Source: Paramecium tetraurelia (Eukaryota; Ciliophora; Oligohymenophorea; Peniculida; Parameciidae). From it: DNA of 64,000 bases. The DNA is taken from positions 372,001 through 436,000 of the forward strand of contig NW_001799300.1 of assembly GCF_000165425.1 (NCBI RefSeq). Reading direction: 5' to 3'. Every line of letters begins with the position of its first letter. Positions within the stretch are counted from its first letter, which is position 1. The notes under the pieces were generated by a model, which ran no database searches, was not told where the DNA came from, and was given only the letters and a program-made list of their open reading frames with translations. This document shows positions 1 through 11,532 of this stretch, in pieces. Position numbers and translations under genes: made by a program.

Positions 1-167
1 CCTAAATATATCAACAATAGAACAACTATTTCATCCAAAAATGATATAAGATCTGTTAGAAAAAACATCTTTTTAGATGCATTGATCCTCTAATAGGAAT
101 CGTAAGATTTTTTCTGATATTTGCTATCGGGATTGAGTGGATGTTTATAGTTGATATACAAATACAT
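1..167 (-). CDS. Partial gene at window edge, unknown product
   Basis: The minus strand from an ATG at 165-167 stays open in the ciliate code to the left edge of the window. Its composition is protein-like: a basic, Asn/Lys-rich start (motif HPLNPDSKYQKKSYDSY) followed by a hydrophobic stretch (ISFLDEIVVLLLIYL) that could be a membrane segment. The same frame is also open upstream to about 270, so the real start may lie further right behind an unrecognised intron. The 3' part of the gene is outside the window. I do not recognise the family. The plus strand is also partly open here, but its frame breaks at a TGA at 115-117. Confidence 0.4.
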
Positions 168-1180
168 TCTCTAAACTATTTAAGGCAGATATACAAATGA
201 TCTGTTCAAAACTCTTATTCCATCTTTTATTTTCAATTATTTTTTATAACTTCCTCTGCTTTCATTGAGAATTCATTCATTTAAAAATAGATAATTCAAA
301 TTAAAACTAATTCCATATTTTTCATACTCCTTAATTAATATCAGTTATTATTTTTTAATATAGATATTTAATTGATTTTTATTTCAAATTGTCAATCTTT
401 ATATTGTATTGATTAGGATAAATTTGTATCCCTTTTTTAATAATATTATATTCTTGATTTTCTATTAAATTATTATTAAGGGAATAAATAATTATATATA
501 TATATTCTTTCTTTAACTCATTTTCTATTAGAATATACTGAATTCAAAGAAAAGTATTTGTATTTCAATTACTTTTAAATATTAATTTACTACAGTAACC
601 TTATCTTTAATTTCGTTTAAATTGAAACATATTAATACTTTCGTAATACTAACTTTTATACGGATGGCTCTATTTAAACTTCAATTAAAGAGTTAGAAAG
701 TAGACTCTTAACCAGTATTAAATTATACTCAAACAATAAATATAATTAGTTATTATGGCATATTGATTTAAATGAAAGTAGTAATAAATTTCAATTAAAA
801 ATGTTTATGAGAGTTAAATTAAAATTTCGATGGGTTGCTTCCTATAATTCTTCTAAATATAATTCGTTCAATTATTTTTATTACACTTCTTTCGATTTAT
901 TTAAGATTATTTCTATCATATCAGCTTTCAACTTGGTCCTAAAGTTAGTTTATTAATTCTAATAAATTTAGAAATTTAACTTTATTTATCAAATTCATTG
1001 ATTGATATTTAATGATATTTGACAAAAGATTTAATCAAGCCTATTTTATAGAGAAATCCAAAAAGAGAAAGATCTCTTTAATAAAACCAAAATTCAAAAA
1101 TGAAAAAGATAGCTATTCGATATATATGACTATATTCGAATAAGAATAAATATTTAAATTATTTTATAATGTTCCACCTA
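168..1180. other. AT-rich intergenic stretch
   Basis: About 1 kb of very AT-rich sequence. Apart from a short open stretch joining the partial gene on the left, I see no reading frame with protein-like composition on either strand, no RNA gene and no obvious repeat. It lies between the 5' side of the left-edge gene and the 3' end of the coiled-coil gene. Confidence 0.5.
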
Positions 1181-3436
1181 TCAATTTAATTAATTTTCAG
1201 GTTAAATTTAGAACTTTGAATTGTAATTTTTGTTTTTTATTTAATGAATTGGATTGCTGCTTAAATTTTCAAACCCAGAATTTTAAACTTCAGTAGACTT
1301 GTGATTGGGTTAAACTTAAATTCCATACTAAGGATACTTTGGAGAATTAATTCCTTATATATTTGTTTATGGAGAATAAAAGTCCTGGCTTAAATCTGGG
1401 AACAAAGGTTTCGAATTACCAAGACTTTATTGAGGGTCAATATTCCAAGAATATTATTGTCGAAGGGTATGCTAAAAATTTAATTTATGAATTTCATTTT
1501 CTAAAGTCCTAACCTTAGAATCTAATTATAATTATTTATCCTAATGTTATCAATGTAGAATTTACTCTTTCTAGACTCAATTCATGTTCTAAAGTAATGT
1601 TCCTTTCAGCCAAAAGTGAATTTTGAGATCTCAGATCTTAAATATCTCTATCTCTTAAATCACATTAATTTTATATTCTACGCAGTTCATCTACCAATTA
1701 TTTAAGTTCTTAATTTAGTACCTATTTTTCCTATTCTAATCTTTCTTAATGTTAATATGAACTTTGAATTTGAGCTTGAAGTGCCACAATATCTACATTT
1801 TATATTAAAAATTTACTTCTCTCTAACGAATCACTTTTTTTCTCATAAGTCAATAAGTCAGCATGCATTTCTTTTAATTTTCCTATCGAAGTAGTTCTTT
1901 CATTTCTTAATTGAGATTACATATCCAGAGCTGCTTTTAATTGAGATTCTGACTTAATATAGTCATTCCCTAAATTGACTAAAGCTGTCTCCCTTTTCTT
2001 TAATTCTTATTCCAACTGAGTCCCATAGTTCTTCCATTTTTCCAGTTTCCCCTTTAGATCTTATGACAGCATCTACGATTTTTATTAGCCTTCTTCCAGA
2101 CTCTTCTCCAACTAAGTACATTTATTTGATATGATCGTGTTTTGTTAAGTCATAGAATTTATTTTTTCTTTTAATTTCTTTATTTCTTAATCCTATTATT
2201 GGCATGTAGTTGCCAATTTATTATATTCAGCTTTTGCACTTGAAATTGCTGCTTTACTTTCCTCAATTTATCTCTATTCTATTATATACATACAGTAAAG
2301 ATACATTCATTTAATTATTGATTTATCTATCCTATTTTACTTTCCTATTAAATATTCAGAGTTTGGGAAACCTGCAATTCTTTCTCCTTTTACTATAATA
2401 GATTGATTTAGTTCTTCAATTACTCATTCTATAAATTTAGATTGGATTAACTTTTTTATAAATTAGATATTTGATCTTTTGCTCCTAATGAAATTTAACT
2501 GAGTTTTTAGTTAAGGATTTAGTTTTGCTCCTGTTCCTAATTTAAGTCTTAGTTAATTGAATCTAAGGCGAGTTTCATTTTTCGATTATCATTCAATAAT
2601 TACTCGTTTTTTAAGACTTATGATTCATATGCTAGAGTTTAATCTCTTATTTATGATTTGTATTTTTCAATGATTTCTTTTTGATTCTGAAGTTCAGATT
2701 CTAAAAACGCATTTTGTTTTTTTGATTCTAAAAGTTATTTATTGAGGCTTATAAGTTACTAATCTAAATCAATAATCTTAAAATCAAGTCCTCTATTTAA
2801 TTCTACTTATTTCCTTAATTTCTGTACATCTATCAATAAGAATTGATCTTCTTAAACGATACTTGTCAATCTTTTATTTTCATTTTTTGAAATTAATATT
2901 TGATCTCTAGCTTAATAATTAATGATATTACTATAATTCTTGTATTTCATTCATACTCGATTTGTTTCTTTAATTCAATTGAATGCTATTGTTTATATTT
3001 GAAAATTACTTATCATACTTTAATCGTTGATTTTCCTATTCGAGAGCTCTCCACTAATATCTACACATAATTATCTCTCATACTTCAATGTATCGATTTC
3101 TTTTGTTAACTTTTGTATTTACTCCGACTAATCCTGATCTTTAATTAATGGCTATCCAATCTAAGAGTAGTCATATAAAGTATCCGAGGCTAATTTTGAC
3201 CCTGTTTATTAATTTCTAAGTTTAAATTTATGTGGCTCTATACTTATTTGGTTATGAAGAGGCTTAAGGAACCGATCTATAATTATTACAATATATATCA
3301 ATCATTACTCATTTTACTCAAGAGTATTTTGATTATAACCATTTAAAGAGTTAGTCCCTAAATATCGATTCGAATTGAATTTGCTTCTTTCTTAAACTGG
3401 TATCTAGGATTGCGAATTGATTTCAAACTGACTCAT
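1181..3436 (-). CDS. Long coiled-coil protein, function unknown
   Basis: The ATG (3434-3436) opens MSQFEINSQSQIPVQERSKF. The frame continues only if short introns are removed: 3277-3308 (32 nt), 3216-3243 (28), 3061-3083 (23), 2907-2931 (25) and 1541-1565 (25), all GTA...AG. After a Ser/Asn/Gln-rich N-terminus the protein is almost entirely heptad-like coiled coil rich in Leu, Lys, Glu and Gln. The last 80 or so residues, after the final intron, are non-helical and rich in Pro, Asn and Ser, ending in QPENQLN before TGA at 1181-1183. No enzymatic or other domain is recognisable. Many ciliate cytoskeletal and basal-body proteins look like this, but composition alone does not prove such a role. 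An open plus-strand frame around 1240-1620 is a shadow of this gene. Confidence 0.75.
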
Positions 3437-3481
3437 ACAAAATATAATTCAGAGATATTTTATTCATAAAAAGAAAACACA

Positions 3482-3986
3482 TCATATAAAATTAAAAACT
3501 ATTAAGACTTCGCTTTCTTTTCCTCTCTACTCCATGTTCAACAAATGTTGAGAACCAGGACAAATAAACTGTAATTATTTCTTCTCTTTATCCATTTTCA
3601 TCTTTATGTTCAATTCCTGTTATAAAATTGATAATATTTTGATATGATTTAAACATATCACTTTATTTTTTTTGTTTCTAATACAATATTTATTTCTATT
3701 CCTTCATTTAGTCTATCTATTAAAAATAAATGATGATATTTCATTAATTAATCCTTCTTTATGATCAAGGGGAATTTTTTATTTATATTTTTATTAGAAT
3801 TGCTTTTGTAAATGCTTCTAAAATCACTATATTCTGTTAAATCACCTTTTTTATAATGAATCTTTAATCAACACTATTTTATTTAAGATTGAATTAGAAT
3901 TGATTTAAATAGTTTAAAGTTTATCAAAGAATCCATCCTCTAATCTGATATTTCAGTCGGTTAATAATATTTTATTCAGAAATCAT
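3482..3986 (-). CDS. Small unknown gene, needs two frame corrections
   Basis: Protein-like reading on the minus strand from an ATG at 3984-3986 to TGA at 3482-3484. Coherent segments include RLEDGFFDKL, GDLTEYSDFRSIYKSN and, in one long final frame, FPLIIKKDQLMKYHHLFLID and ELNIKMKMDKEKKQLQFICP. They lie in three frames, and the shifts fall at or near 3951-3953 (T3) and 3847-3852 (T6), each consistent with one extra base in a run. No suitable GT...AG intron bridges them. It is either a gene with sequence errors or a decaying gene. It sits 45 bp upstream of, and on the same strand as, the coiled-coil gene. I do not recognise a family. Confidence 0.4.
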
Positions 3987-4125
3987 ATATATGATTGAAT
4001 GAGTCTGATAATCTTAGGATAATAGAATAATTAATTGATTATTTATGTAGATTTTGTTAACTCAGGGCTAATATCTCAATTAATAATAAATTTAATTTGT
4101 AAATATATATATTAATTGTTGTAAA
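3987..4125. promoter_or_regulatory. Divergent intergenic region
   Basis: Only 139 bp separate the start of the minus-strand small gene from the start of the plus-strand kinase, so both promoters must lie here. It is strongly AT-rich; I cannot name a specific site. The assignment rests on gene layout alone. Confidence 0.3.
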
Positions 4126-5795
4126 ATGCTACTTAATTCAACAGGTTAACGAAAACTCAAACAAAATAGTTTGTCTACTTTTAGAAGTCCCATAGTAGTT
4201 CCATCGAGTTAATAAGTTTCCCCTGTAGCTTCTGGACTCAATAGTTTGAAAAATCTTCATAGTCCCAAAGGATCTCAGATTGATGTCACCAACCTAACCC
4301 GATTAATAAAATCTACGAAAATTAATGAGGTAAAATAGCTTATATAAGATAGTCAGTAAATAGCCAATAGATATAAGCTTTACTTGCAAAAGCTAGGGAA
4401 ATAGCAAAAATAACGACAGACTCTAAATCCTAAGCTGCAAAAAAGCATGTTAAATTGCAGAGTTAATAATTTGTAAACTTTAAAGACTTACTTCATAATT
4501 CTACCTCCACCAAGATCTAACAAGAAATGTTCTTCTGCAGAAATTCATTTAATTTTGAGTTTGTCATAGGAATTGGTGGATTTGGTAAAGTGTGGAAAGT
4601 TGAGCACAAAAAAACAGGTTAGATATTCGCCATGAAAGAAATGTCAAAAGCCTTGTATAAATTCAGTGTTATTTAGAATTGTGACAAAGAAGAGTGTCCA
4701 TTCTGTGATGAATGAACGAACATTATTAAGTCAATTGAAGCATCCATTGTTAGTTAATATGAACCTCGCTTATTAGGATAGAGAAAATCTATACCTATTG
4801 ATGGACTACATGAAAGGAGGTGATCTTAGATATCACATAGGTAGAATGAGGAAATTCGATGAAAACTCAACAAGTATTGATGCAATATTATTATTAAGAG
4901 TTTTTTATAGCCTGTATTGTTTAAGGATTAGAATACATACATTCAAATAATATAATTCATAGAGATATCAAACCTGAAAATTTGGTACTTGATGAAAAAG
5001 GATATGTGCATATTACAGATTTTGGTATTGCTAGAGTATTCAAGGCTGAAAATAGCTGTGATACTAGTGGAACTCCTGGGTACATGGGTAAATATGCAGT
5101 TTTACATTTTAGCTCCTGAAGTTATGTGCAAATAGAATCATACTTATGCAGTTGATTATTTTGCTGTTGGAGTGATTGCCTATGAATTTATGATAGGGAG
5201 AGTAATCTTTATATTCTAACTTAGAGACCATATGTTGGAAGATCAAGACAAGAAATTAGAGATTAAATTTTAGCCAAATAAGTTTAAATTAAAAGAAATG
5301 AAATACCTAATGATTGGTCCGTTGAGGCTGTCGATTTTATAAATAGAGTATGCTTATACGCTAATATCTTAGCTACTTCAACGTAAACCATAAAATAGAT
5401 TGGGCTTCAATGGAAGTTAAGAAATCAAAGAGCATCCTTGGTTCGCTAATTTTGCTTGGGATAAATTATAGAATTAATCATTAGTTCCACCTTTCATTCC
5501 TAATGTATGTGTACCAAAATATGTTAAAAGCAAACAGAAGATAATTTTGATTAGAAATAAATTATTGTTGAAGACGAAGAAAACAATGAGCTAATCTAAT
5601 AAAACATTTTAGTCTTGAGAGATTAACTTATTTAAGGTACTTAGATATAAAATGTTAATAGATCAATTCCAAGGATATGAATTTCAATAAGTATATCATT
5701 CTACTTCCACTGAATAATCTTCTGGTTCATCGACTAAACATAGCCGTCATCTAAGTGAAAGATTGCAATTCTTTGAAAAAAAGAAAGTCATATGA
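4126..5795 (+). CDS. AGC-type serine/threonine protein kinase
   Basis: A protein kinase of roughly 480 residues after splicing. About 150 Ser/Gln-rich residues precede the catalytic domain, which carries the glycine loop GIGGFGKV, the ATP-binding lysine in FAMK, the catalytic loop [11 protein letters not shown], and the activation-segment end GTPGYMAPEV. The tail contains FQGYEF, matching the FxxF/Y hydrophobic motif of AGC kinases (PKA, PKG, PKC, S6K group), so AGC is favoured over CAMK. Short introns of 22-26 nt restore the frame, for example after GYM (25 nt, ending TTTTAG) and within the ALIV segment (22 nt). Start: first ATG in the open frame; a TGA lies in the next frame, and later ATGs would lose the Ser-rich leader. 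No cyclic-nucleotide-binding domain is visible. The exact substrate group is not determinable. Confidence 0.9.
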
Positions 5796-5943
5796 TCAAA
5801 TTTAGTTTCAAATTTTTACATCATTTAATAAATAATGAAATAATGAGCAAATTATATATGGATCTAATTTATCAATTTAGTTTCATTATAAGTACTAATT
5901 TGAAAAAAAATCCTTCTAAAAATTTGACTTCACCTTTTTTCCC

Positions 5944-6377
5944 TCAAACCCTCCAACTCCTCTGTTAAACTGATAATTACATTGCTTTTAAAGAGAAAAG
6001 CAAGGGTCTGACACCCTTTTTGATTTTTAAATTTAAATTTTAAAGCTCCTCCAAATTCAATTGTTGATGATCAATATCTTTACATGTTGAATATCTCTAC
6101 TTATAGATCTTACTTAATGAATTGGCTGGAGAAGGGGAGCAGAGAAATCTGTTTCGCTCGTTTTTTATTTATTCAAATAGTTTAACTTTATCTTTGATAA
6201 AATGTAATATACTTAATAAATTCTTTGAAAAAATTTTAATCAATTCAAAATACTAAAAATCAGAGGTTACTACACATGCTGAAGAGATTTGAAGGAATTT
6301 TAATTCCCCTAAGAATCAAATAAATTTTGATCAGATTAATCCAATCTAAGATTAGAAATTTAATTAATGATACTCAT
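5944..6377 (-). CDS. Small unknown protein, one apparent frameshift
   Basis: From ATG at 6375-6377 the product starts MSIINQISNLRLDQSDQNLF, then must shift by one base at the run of four C at 6306-6309 (G-run on the coding strand) to continue as GELKFLQISSACVVTSDFQY and a further 90 coherent residues (including NERNRFLCSPSPANSLSKIY), ending QQRSWRV at TGA 5944-5946. About 143 residues, basic, no intron seen. The long, protein-like composition on both sides of the run makes a single-base consensus error the simplest explanation. No family is recognised. Confidence 0.5.
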
Positions 6378-6501
6378 TAGATTGATCATCCTACCTAATT
6401 AATCAGGGTTTGATTTTTATTCAATCGCAAGAACCTGCTTTTACAATTTATTGTTAATAATTGTAGAAAAGGAACTTTTGATTATTAAATCACATTTATT
6501 T

Positions 6502-6823
6502 TCATTTCTAAACAATTAGGTGAGCATACTTGAAAATTATTCGAAAACATAACCAAAGATACAAATTGCGATAACCATCTTTAATCCTTTTAGAGATCAT
6601 CAAAGATGTCATCCATGAATATTTGCCCAATCGGATGCTCCAAGTTAAGCATCTCCTTACTTCAAGCAGAGTTCTATGGAGTTCAATAGTAAACTAAATA
6701 AAATTTTACCATTTTTGAGCTTCATCGAGAATTTTGTTAAAGAAATAAACTTTATCATTTTTAGAACTCCTTAGAGGGATTTTTACGCGCCTTTACTTTT
6801 TGAAAAAAAGATTTTTTTAACAT
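6502..6823 (-). CDS. Small unknown protein, one apparent frameshift
   Basis: ATG at 6821-6823 gives MLKKSFFQKVKARKNPSKEF; a one-base shift at the T5 run 6758-6762 continues to NDKVYFFNKILDEAQKW. Two introns follow (23 nt, GTAAGG...GGAG; 34 nt, GTATCT...CAAG), leading through HPIGQIFMDDIFDDL and QRWLSQF to a short tail and TGA at 6502-6504. About 85 residues. Alternative readings without the introns are also open, so the splicing is uncertain. The gene is divergent from the zinc-finger gene with 43 bp between starts. No known domain. Confidence 0.4.
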
Positions 6824-6866
6824 TATAAATCCTGTATAAAGAACTTTTTTTTTAATTAAAAAATAT

Positions 6867-7274
6867 ATGATTTCTCCTTCTTTTGATATGGAAATAGAGT
6901 GCGAAGACTTGAATACTCTCTAAATAGCTAGTCTAACGCTCTAAGACAGAGTAATTCAAGACACAACAGCTTAAGGTGTAACAGAGAATATCTATGATTA
7001 CCTTAACCTTTCAGATTCCCCTTAGGAAAGAGAAGGCTCGTATGATATATTCGAGGAAACCTTTGATGTGAAAACTAAAAAAGACAACTTCATTATAAAA
7101 AAAAATTGTCACTATGAATATCAATGTGGATATTGTGGAAGAATTTTTCCTTCATCACAGAGTCTCGGAGGACATGTTCAAAAGAACCACAGAACAACTA
7201 GGAATTTGGAAAACCGCAATCAAACAATCTAATTGAGATAAAGACCTACTAGATTTGTCTAACATAGAATTTGA
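6867..7274 (+). CDS. C2H2 zinc-finger protein with QSLGGH motif
   Basis: An intronless frame of 135 residues from ATG 6867-6869 to TGA 7272-7274. The N-terminal half is acidic. One zinc finger follows at about residues 90-115: CGYCGRIF, then SSQSLGGHVQKNH, i.e. CX2C-X12-HX4H. The QSLGGH part resembles the QALGGH signature that defines the plant EPF/SUPERMAN class of single-finger regulators, in which it contacts DNA. The C-terminus is basic (Arg/Gln-rich). A nucleic-acid-binding regulator is the natural guess, but single-finger proteins of this kind in ciliates are not functionally characterised as far as I can say. Confidence 0.8.
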
Positions 7275-7975
7275 ATTCAAATTCCCATATTAATATATAC
7301 ATCATTATTATTTTTTTGAATGGAATACATTATAATTTTCAAATTATATTCTTATTATAATCAAGAAAATTAAGATATTTTGAGAATAACTAATCTGATA
7401 TTATAAATTAATATAAATTTATAATTTATTAATCAGTTAAAAATAAGAAATGTGAATTTCAAATTTAGATTCATACTCCATTTGAGAAATAAATTCTTCA
7501 TTCATTGTATTATTATTATGAACTATCATAGGTTGTATCCAAAACTATCATTTTTATTAGATTATATAATTATCAATCATTATAACTAATAACAACTTAA
7601 TATTTCTTGACTATGATTACAATAAAATTGATTTTTTTAATAAAATAAAACAAATACTTAAATGATAAAAAATTAAAATTGTCTAACTCATTACTAAATG
7701 ATGATTAGTGATTTACTTTAGTTAAAATTAGTTAACTTTTTGATTAACTTTGAATTTGAATGTCTAAACATTTTTGAATTTAGTTAAAGAATGGCTTTTG
7801 TTCTTTAATAAAAGGGAAAGGCAAGATGAAAAGAATTTATGGCTTTTCCGAAATTATTATTTATGTTTATTAAATTTATCCTAATTAAGGATTAAGTTTG
7901 TGATTATTACAATCCCAAAGTTTAGTTAATACATCAATTTGTAAAATAATTAATTAAATTTAATAAATATTATTT
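7275..7975. other. AT-rich intergenic stretch
   Basis: About 700 bp of very AT-rich sequence between the zinc-finger gene and the EMC8/9 gene, both on the plus strand. No protein-like frame, RNA gene or clear repeat was seen. It should hold the terminator of the first and the promoter of the second. Confidence 0.5.
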
Positions 7976-8605
7976 ATGGATTAACAATTAGAATAAATGA
8001 GTGTTGATATTCAGAAAATAGTATATAAAAAAGCAATGCTACATGCTTGTAAATATTCCACTGAAGACGTTATAGGTATTTATTAATAAAATGAGGTAGG
8101 AATTTTGATTGGCTAAATTAATGATAAAAATATTAATATTGTAGATGCATACCCTTTATTCCATTCAAGAGTTAGTTTAAACACTTTGGAAGTTTCTTTA
8201 GATATTGTAAATGAATGTTCAATCATAAAATTAGATATCAAGTGAATTGTAAAATGATAGAAAGATTATTGGAGTATATGAGGCAAAAGCAAATTCTAGG
8301 GGAATTATGAGTGAGATAGGTGAGGAAATGCTAAAAAATATAAATTAAAAATAAGCAATTTTAATGAGAATTTCATAAATAGAGGTGGATGATGCTCCTA
8401 TTTTGAATGCTAAAGTAACAAATTTTTATACTATAAGATTGTTTCATTGAATGAAAATGTCAAATATGTGATTAACTCTACAAGTGCCTTAGAATGGTGG
8501 GTTATTCAGGATCGTTTAAAGGCTGGTCTTCATTGGAAAATTGTAGATTTCGATGCTCATTTTGAGAATGTGTAATTAAATTTCCGAAATCAGTATTTAG
8601 AATGA
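7976..8605 (+). CDS. ER membrane complex subunit 8/9 (EMC8/EMC9) family
   Basis: About 185 residues after removal of three introns (24 nt within the VIG/ILIG junction, 28 nt after SLDI, 23 nt after NAK). EMC8/9 proteins are cytosolic MPN-like subunits of the ER membrane protein insertase. Visible family features: MLHACKYSTEDVIGILIGQ near the N-terminus, VDAYPLFHSRVSLNTLEVSL, then IIGVYEAKANSRG (matching the VGYYHANE-type segment) and a C-terminal W-W dipeptide region. Like the animal and plant proteins it lacks a JAMM metal-binding motif (EAKANSRG replaces the HxH...SxxD pattern), so it is structural, not a protease. An alternative start lies eight codons downstream. Its stop is 25 bp from the stop of the convergent CIMIP2-like gene. 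Confidence 0.8.
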
Positions 8606-8630
8606 ATTATATGAAATAGGTTTATAATAT

Positions 8631-9416
8631 TCATCTTTACTTCCTCTATAAAACTTAATGACTGATGTCTTTGTAGGATTCACCATACATATTCTCTGCT
8701 TTAATGCCAGTCATAAATCCAGTATATCCAACGATCGGTGGCTTTTGTGTTTCAAACTAGAATAAAAATGTCTGATACAGTTTGTCTGAATTTATCATTA
8801 GTGTCTAGCATGGTCTTTGCCATTTCTTGATCCATTTGATTTAAGGGGTGTACAAAAGGTTAAGGTTTTTCAGGAGGCACAACTTATTTCAATGGATGTC
8901 TAAACACAGGCCTGAATCCTTGATAACCAACGACTGGCAATCTATCGATTGGAGGGATATCATTAATTGTTTTAGGCATAGATCTAACAACTTCAAATAA
9001 AGAATTACTAGTATGTGCGATAATTTCTTTCGTTAACAGCTTTTTCCTAACGATGAGCATCTTCCAAAATTCTTTCAGCTGCAGTTTGAAGTTGTGGTTT
9101 TCTTAGATTGGGTTCCTAGGTAACTGTTAAATTGATACTCCAAACTCAATCTTGTAACTTGTTTACAATCTTTCTCTCTCTTCAGAATTTGTGCATCTAG
9201 CTAATCTGTCTTCCATACATTCAGCTGTTATCTTTGCAAAAGGTTTTCCATATTATGATTCTAAAATATAATTAAATGAGTACCAGCTTTCAATCCTCTT
9301 ACATGTCCTGCATACCCAGGTACGTGTTGCTTTTATAATTCGTAAGTAGGACCACCAATCCAAGTTTATCCTGTCACAACTTATTCAGTCCAAGGAATCA
9401 AAGAAATTGTTTTCAT
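8631..9416 (-). CDS. CIMIP2/FAM166-like ciliary microtubule inner protein
   Basis: About 225 residues encoded by five exons (introns of 22-25 nt). CIMIP2 (FAM166, DUF2475) proteins line the lumen of axonemal doublet microtubules. The family hallmark, a short Gly-Tyr-x-Gly segment followed by a Tyr-Gly patch, occurs three times: VPGYAGHVRGLKAESQYGK near residue 33, VVGYQGFRPVFRH in the middle, and IVGYTGFMTGIKAENMYGES at the C-terminus. The first and third are clearly homologous (GLKAESQYGKPF versus GIKAENMYGESY), so the protein contains an internal duplication. Between them is a charged helical part (EERERL, AAERILEDA). The repeated hallmark makes the family call fairly firm; the localisation is inferred from homologues. 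Confidence 0.75.
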
Positions 9417-9466
9417 TTATTTATTTATATAAATATTTTATGACAAATTAGGTATTAACAATTAGA

Positions 9467-11342
9467 TCATTTCAAATTAAACATTTTAGTTTCTTGTTAT
9501 ATTTTTTTGAATTTGGTTCTTGATATCAAAGTATTACTTTTGGGACTTAAAAACTTTTGACTGGTAGATAATTTTATAGGTTATAATAATTATTGATAAA
9601 GTTCTGTTCCTCGAATTTGTCCATTCGACATTAAGGAGGTCAATATTTATTCAGATCGAGTCAATAATATTAATTAGTGTTACAATTGGTTCTTCATATT
9701 ATTTTTTTTTTAAAACAAAAGTACTTCTTAAACTCTTGGTAGAGATTCCCTTACATAAGGAAAAGTAGTTTCTTTTTTATCAATAAATTTATCTTTCAAT
9801 TTTTTCAATCTAATTTACTATATTGCAATTGGTTTTAATGGCATTTTATCTAAAGATGTCTTTTGTGTATTCCTATTCGTTAAAATTGTTTTTTAAGTAT
9901 CTAGTGTTTAAGTTTCGATAGATTATTCTAAATTTTCTGAAGTTTAAATCGGCGGGTCCTGAATAACTTTTGCAACTGGATCATTTTGTGAGTTTTATTA
10001 ATTCTATGCTTGAATTTTTTAATATGCAAATATTCTTTTAGGACATCTTAAAGTACTTGGACTCAAAATTAGAGATTATTGAAGATCTAAAGATTTATAA
10101 GAACATTTGTATTTTGGTGCTGCCCTTAAAGGACTTTGAGTAAATTAATGTTAATGATCTAGGGGTACCATTTTTTAGGACAATGTCTATTGATAAGTCT
10201 TTTCCATAAAGTCATATGGTGTTAATCTTAATGAATGTAGCTTTGGCGATTCAGCATCTAAATCAGGTAATTACTCCTAAGATCTCTCATTGTAATTTGT
10301 ACATGTTACAATATCTTATTATTATTATTCATCTTCTTATATAGGTTTATAAAGAAGAGAGTCGTTTTCTTTGAAGATCTCTGTTTGATGTGGGGTAGAT
10401 CGTTTTGAAATTGGGTCATCTAGAGCGATTTTTTTATTTTATTCATTGATAATGTCTTTGCTCCTTTTTTCATAGACTTATTTAATGGAGGAACAAAACT
10501 CTTTTTTTATTTCTTTAAGTTAACCATCTTAGATATCGTCATCGATAATATCATAATTCTTAATAGATTGCTAATATCTTTTAATAGTGTATGAAATTTG
10601 CTGATTTCTTTGCATTAGCTTATTCATTCGGTATTCAAATGAATTTTTGAGCATATCATAATTGAGAATAGGTTAAATGAGAGTGGAATTCATAAATTAA
10701 AATGACGGTACATCTTCTAAACTCGTTATACTTTGATAAAGTTCTTTGTTGAGAGGTCTGGCAGTTGATTTTGGAAGAGTCATTTTCAAATTAAGAATTA
10801 AGTAGGGATTTAAGAAATCACAATTTCTGGGATAGAAATATTTATCTTGAATAGTTTAGATCTATTCGATATCTATCTTGTAATTCATAATTTTAGGCAT
10901 TATTGGTTCATCTACAGTTTTAATTGATTTCGTTATTTTTGATACTTCTAGTTGTAGACGAGACTAGGAATAAAAATGAATGGTATACTCGTTGTTATTT
11001 GAAAGCATCTTCGATGGTGACACCTCCATAGTTAATTTACTTTAAAATCTAAATAAATTTGATGTGGTCTTTAATGTGGATGGCAGAATTAGCAGGGAAG
11101 TGCAATTTGAAGTATGAGAATGATAAGTTTGCAATTTAGAGAAAGTGGTTCTGAAAATAGTCTAGGTCATATTAAGTCCATCTTTCGGTTTTTAATATTT
11201 TATTTTCACTTTATTAGTTTTGAATATCAAGTTTTAAAATTTGAGCATCTGATTCTGTAACATTTTCACTTAACTAAAGCATTTTTGATAATAGAATAAG
11301 GTGCTCTCTTTTTAGAAATAATGACACTATTTTTGTTTTCAT
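9467..11342 (-). CDS. Unknown protein of about 615 residues
   Basis: Start ATG at 11340-11342 (MKTKIVSLFLKREHLILLSK). One 25-nt intron at 10964-10988 (GTATAC...CCTAG) joins exon 1 to a long exon that stays open to TGA 9467-9469. An ATG at 11027-11029 starts a second open frame overlapping the intron, but it would skip a good 115-residue first exon, so I prefer the upstream start. The product is rich in Gln, Lys, Ser and Asn with a short coiled coil near the N-terminus (LSENVTESDAQILKLDIQN) and a poly-Gln run. No known domain could be recognised. Confidence 0.65.
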
Positions 11343-11532
11343 GAAATAAATATATTTATTTACAAATATTAGCAAATAAACTCCATTGAATTATGTAAGG
11401 AGATAACAACACTAAATGAAATTAGTTTTAATGTTTTTGAAATGAGTCGAGGATCAATAAAATAATAAATGGGGATAGCCAATAAGAGTATGAGAAATAA
11501 AATAAAAACTAATATTAATATTAAAATTAATC

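Noticed and set aside
14-1180. Possible non-coding RNA or telomere-proximal repeats in the AT-rich left region
   Set aside because: No telomeric C4A2/C3A3 repeats, no box elements and no hairpin of note were seen.
1237-1624. Open plus-strand frame with protein-like composition (starting MENKSPGLNLG)
   Set aside because: It lies opposite the 3' exon of the minus-strand coiled-coil gene, which becomes fully coherent once a 25-nt intron at 1541-1565 is removed; the plus frame is a shadow.
6600-6690. Weak likeness to 5S rRNA (CCAAGTTAAGCATC near 6640)
   Set aside because: The surrounding bases cannot form the 5S helices and the region reads as exons of a small minus-strand gene.
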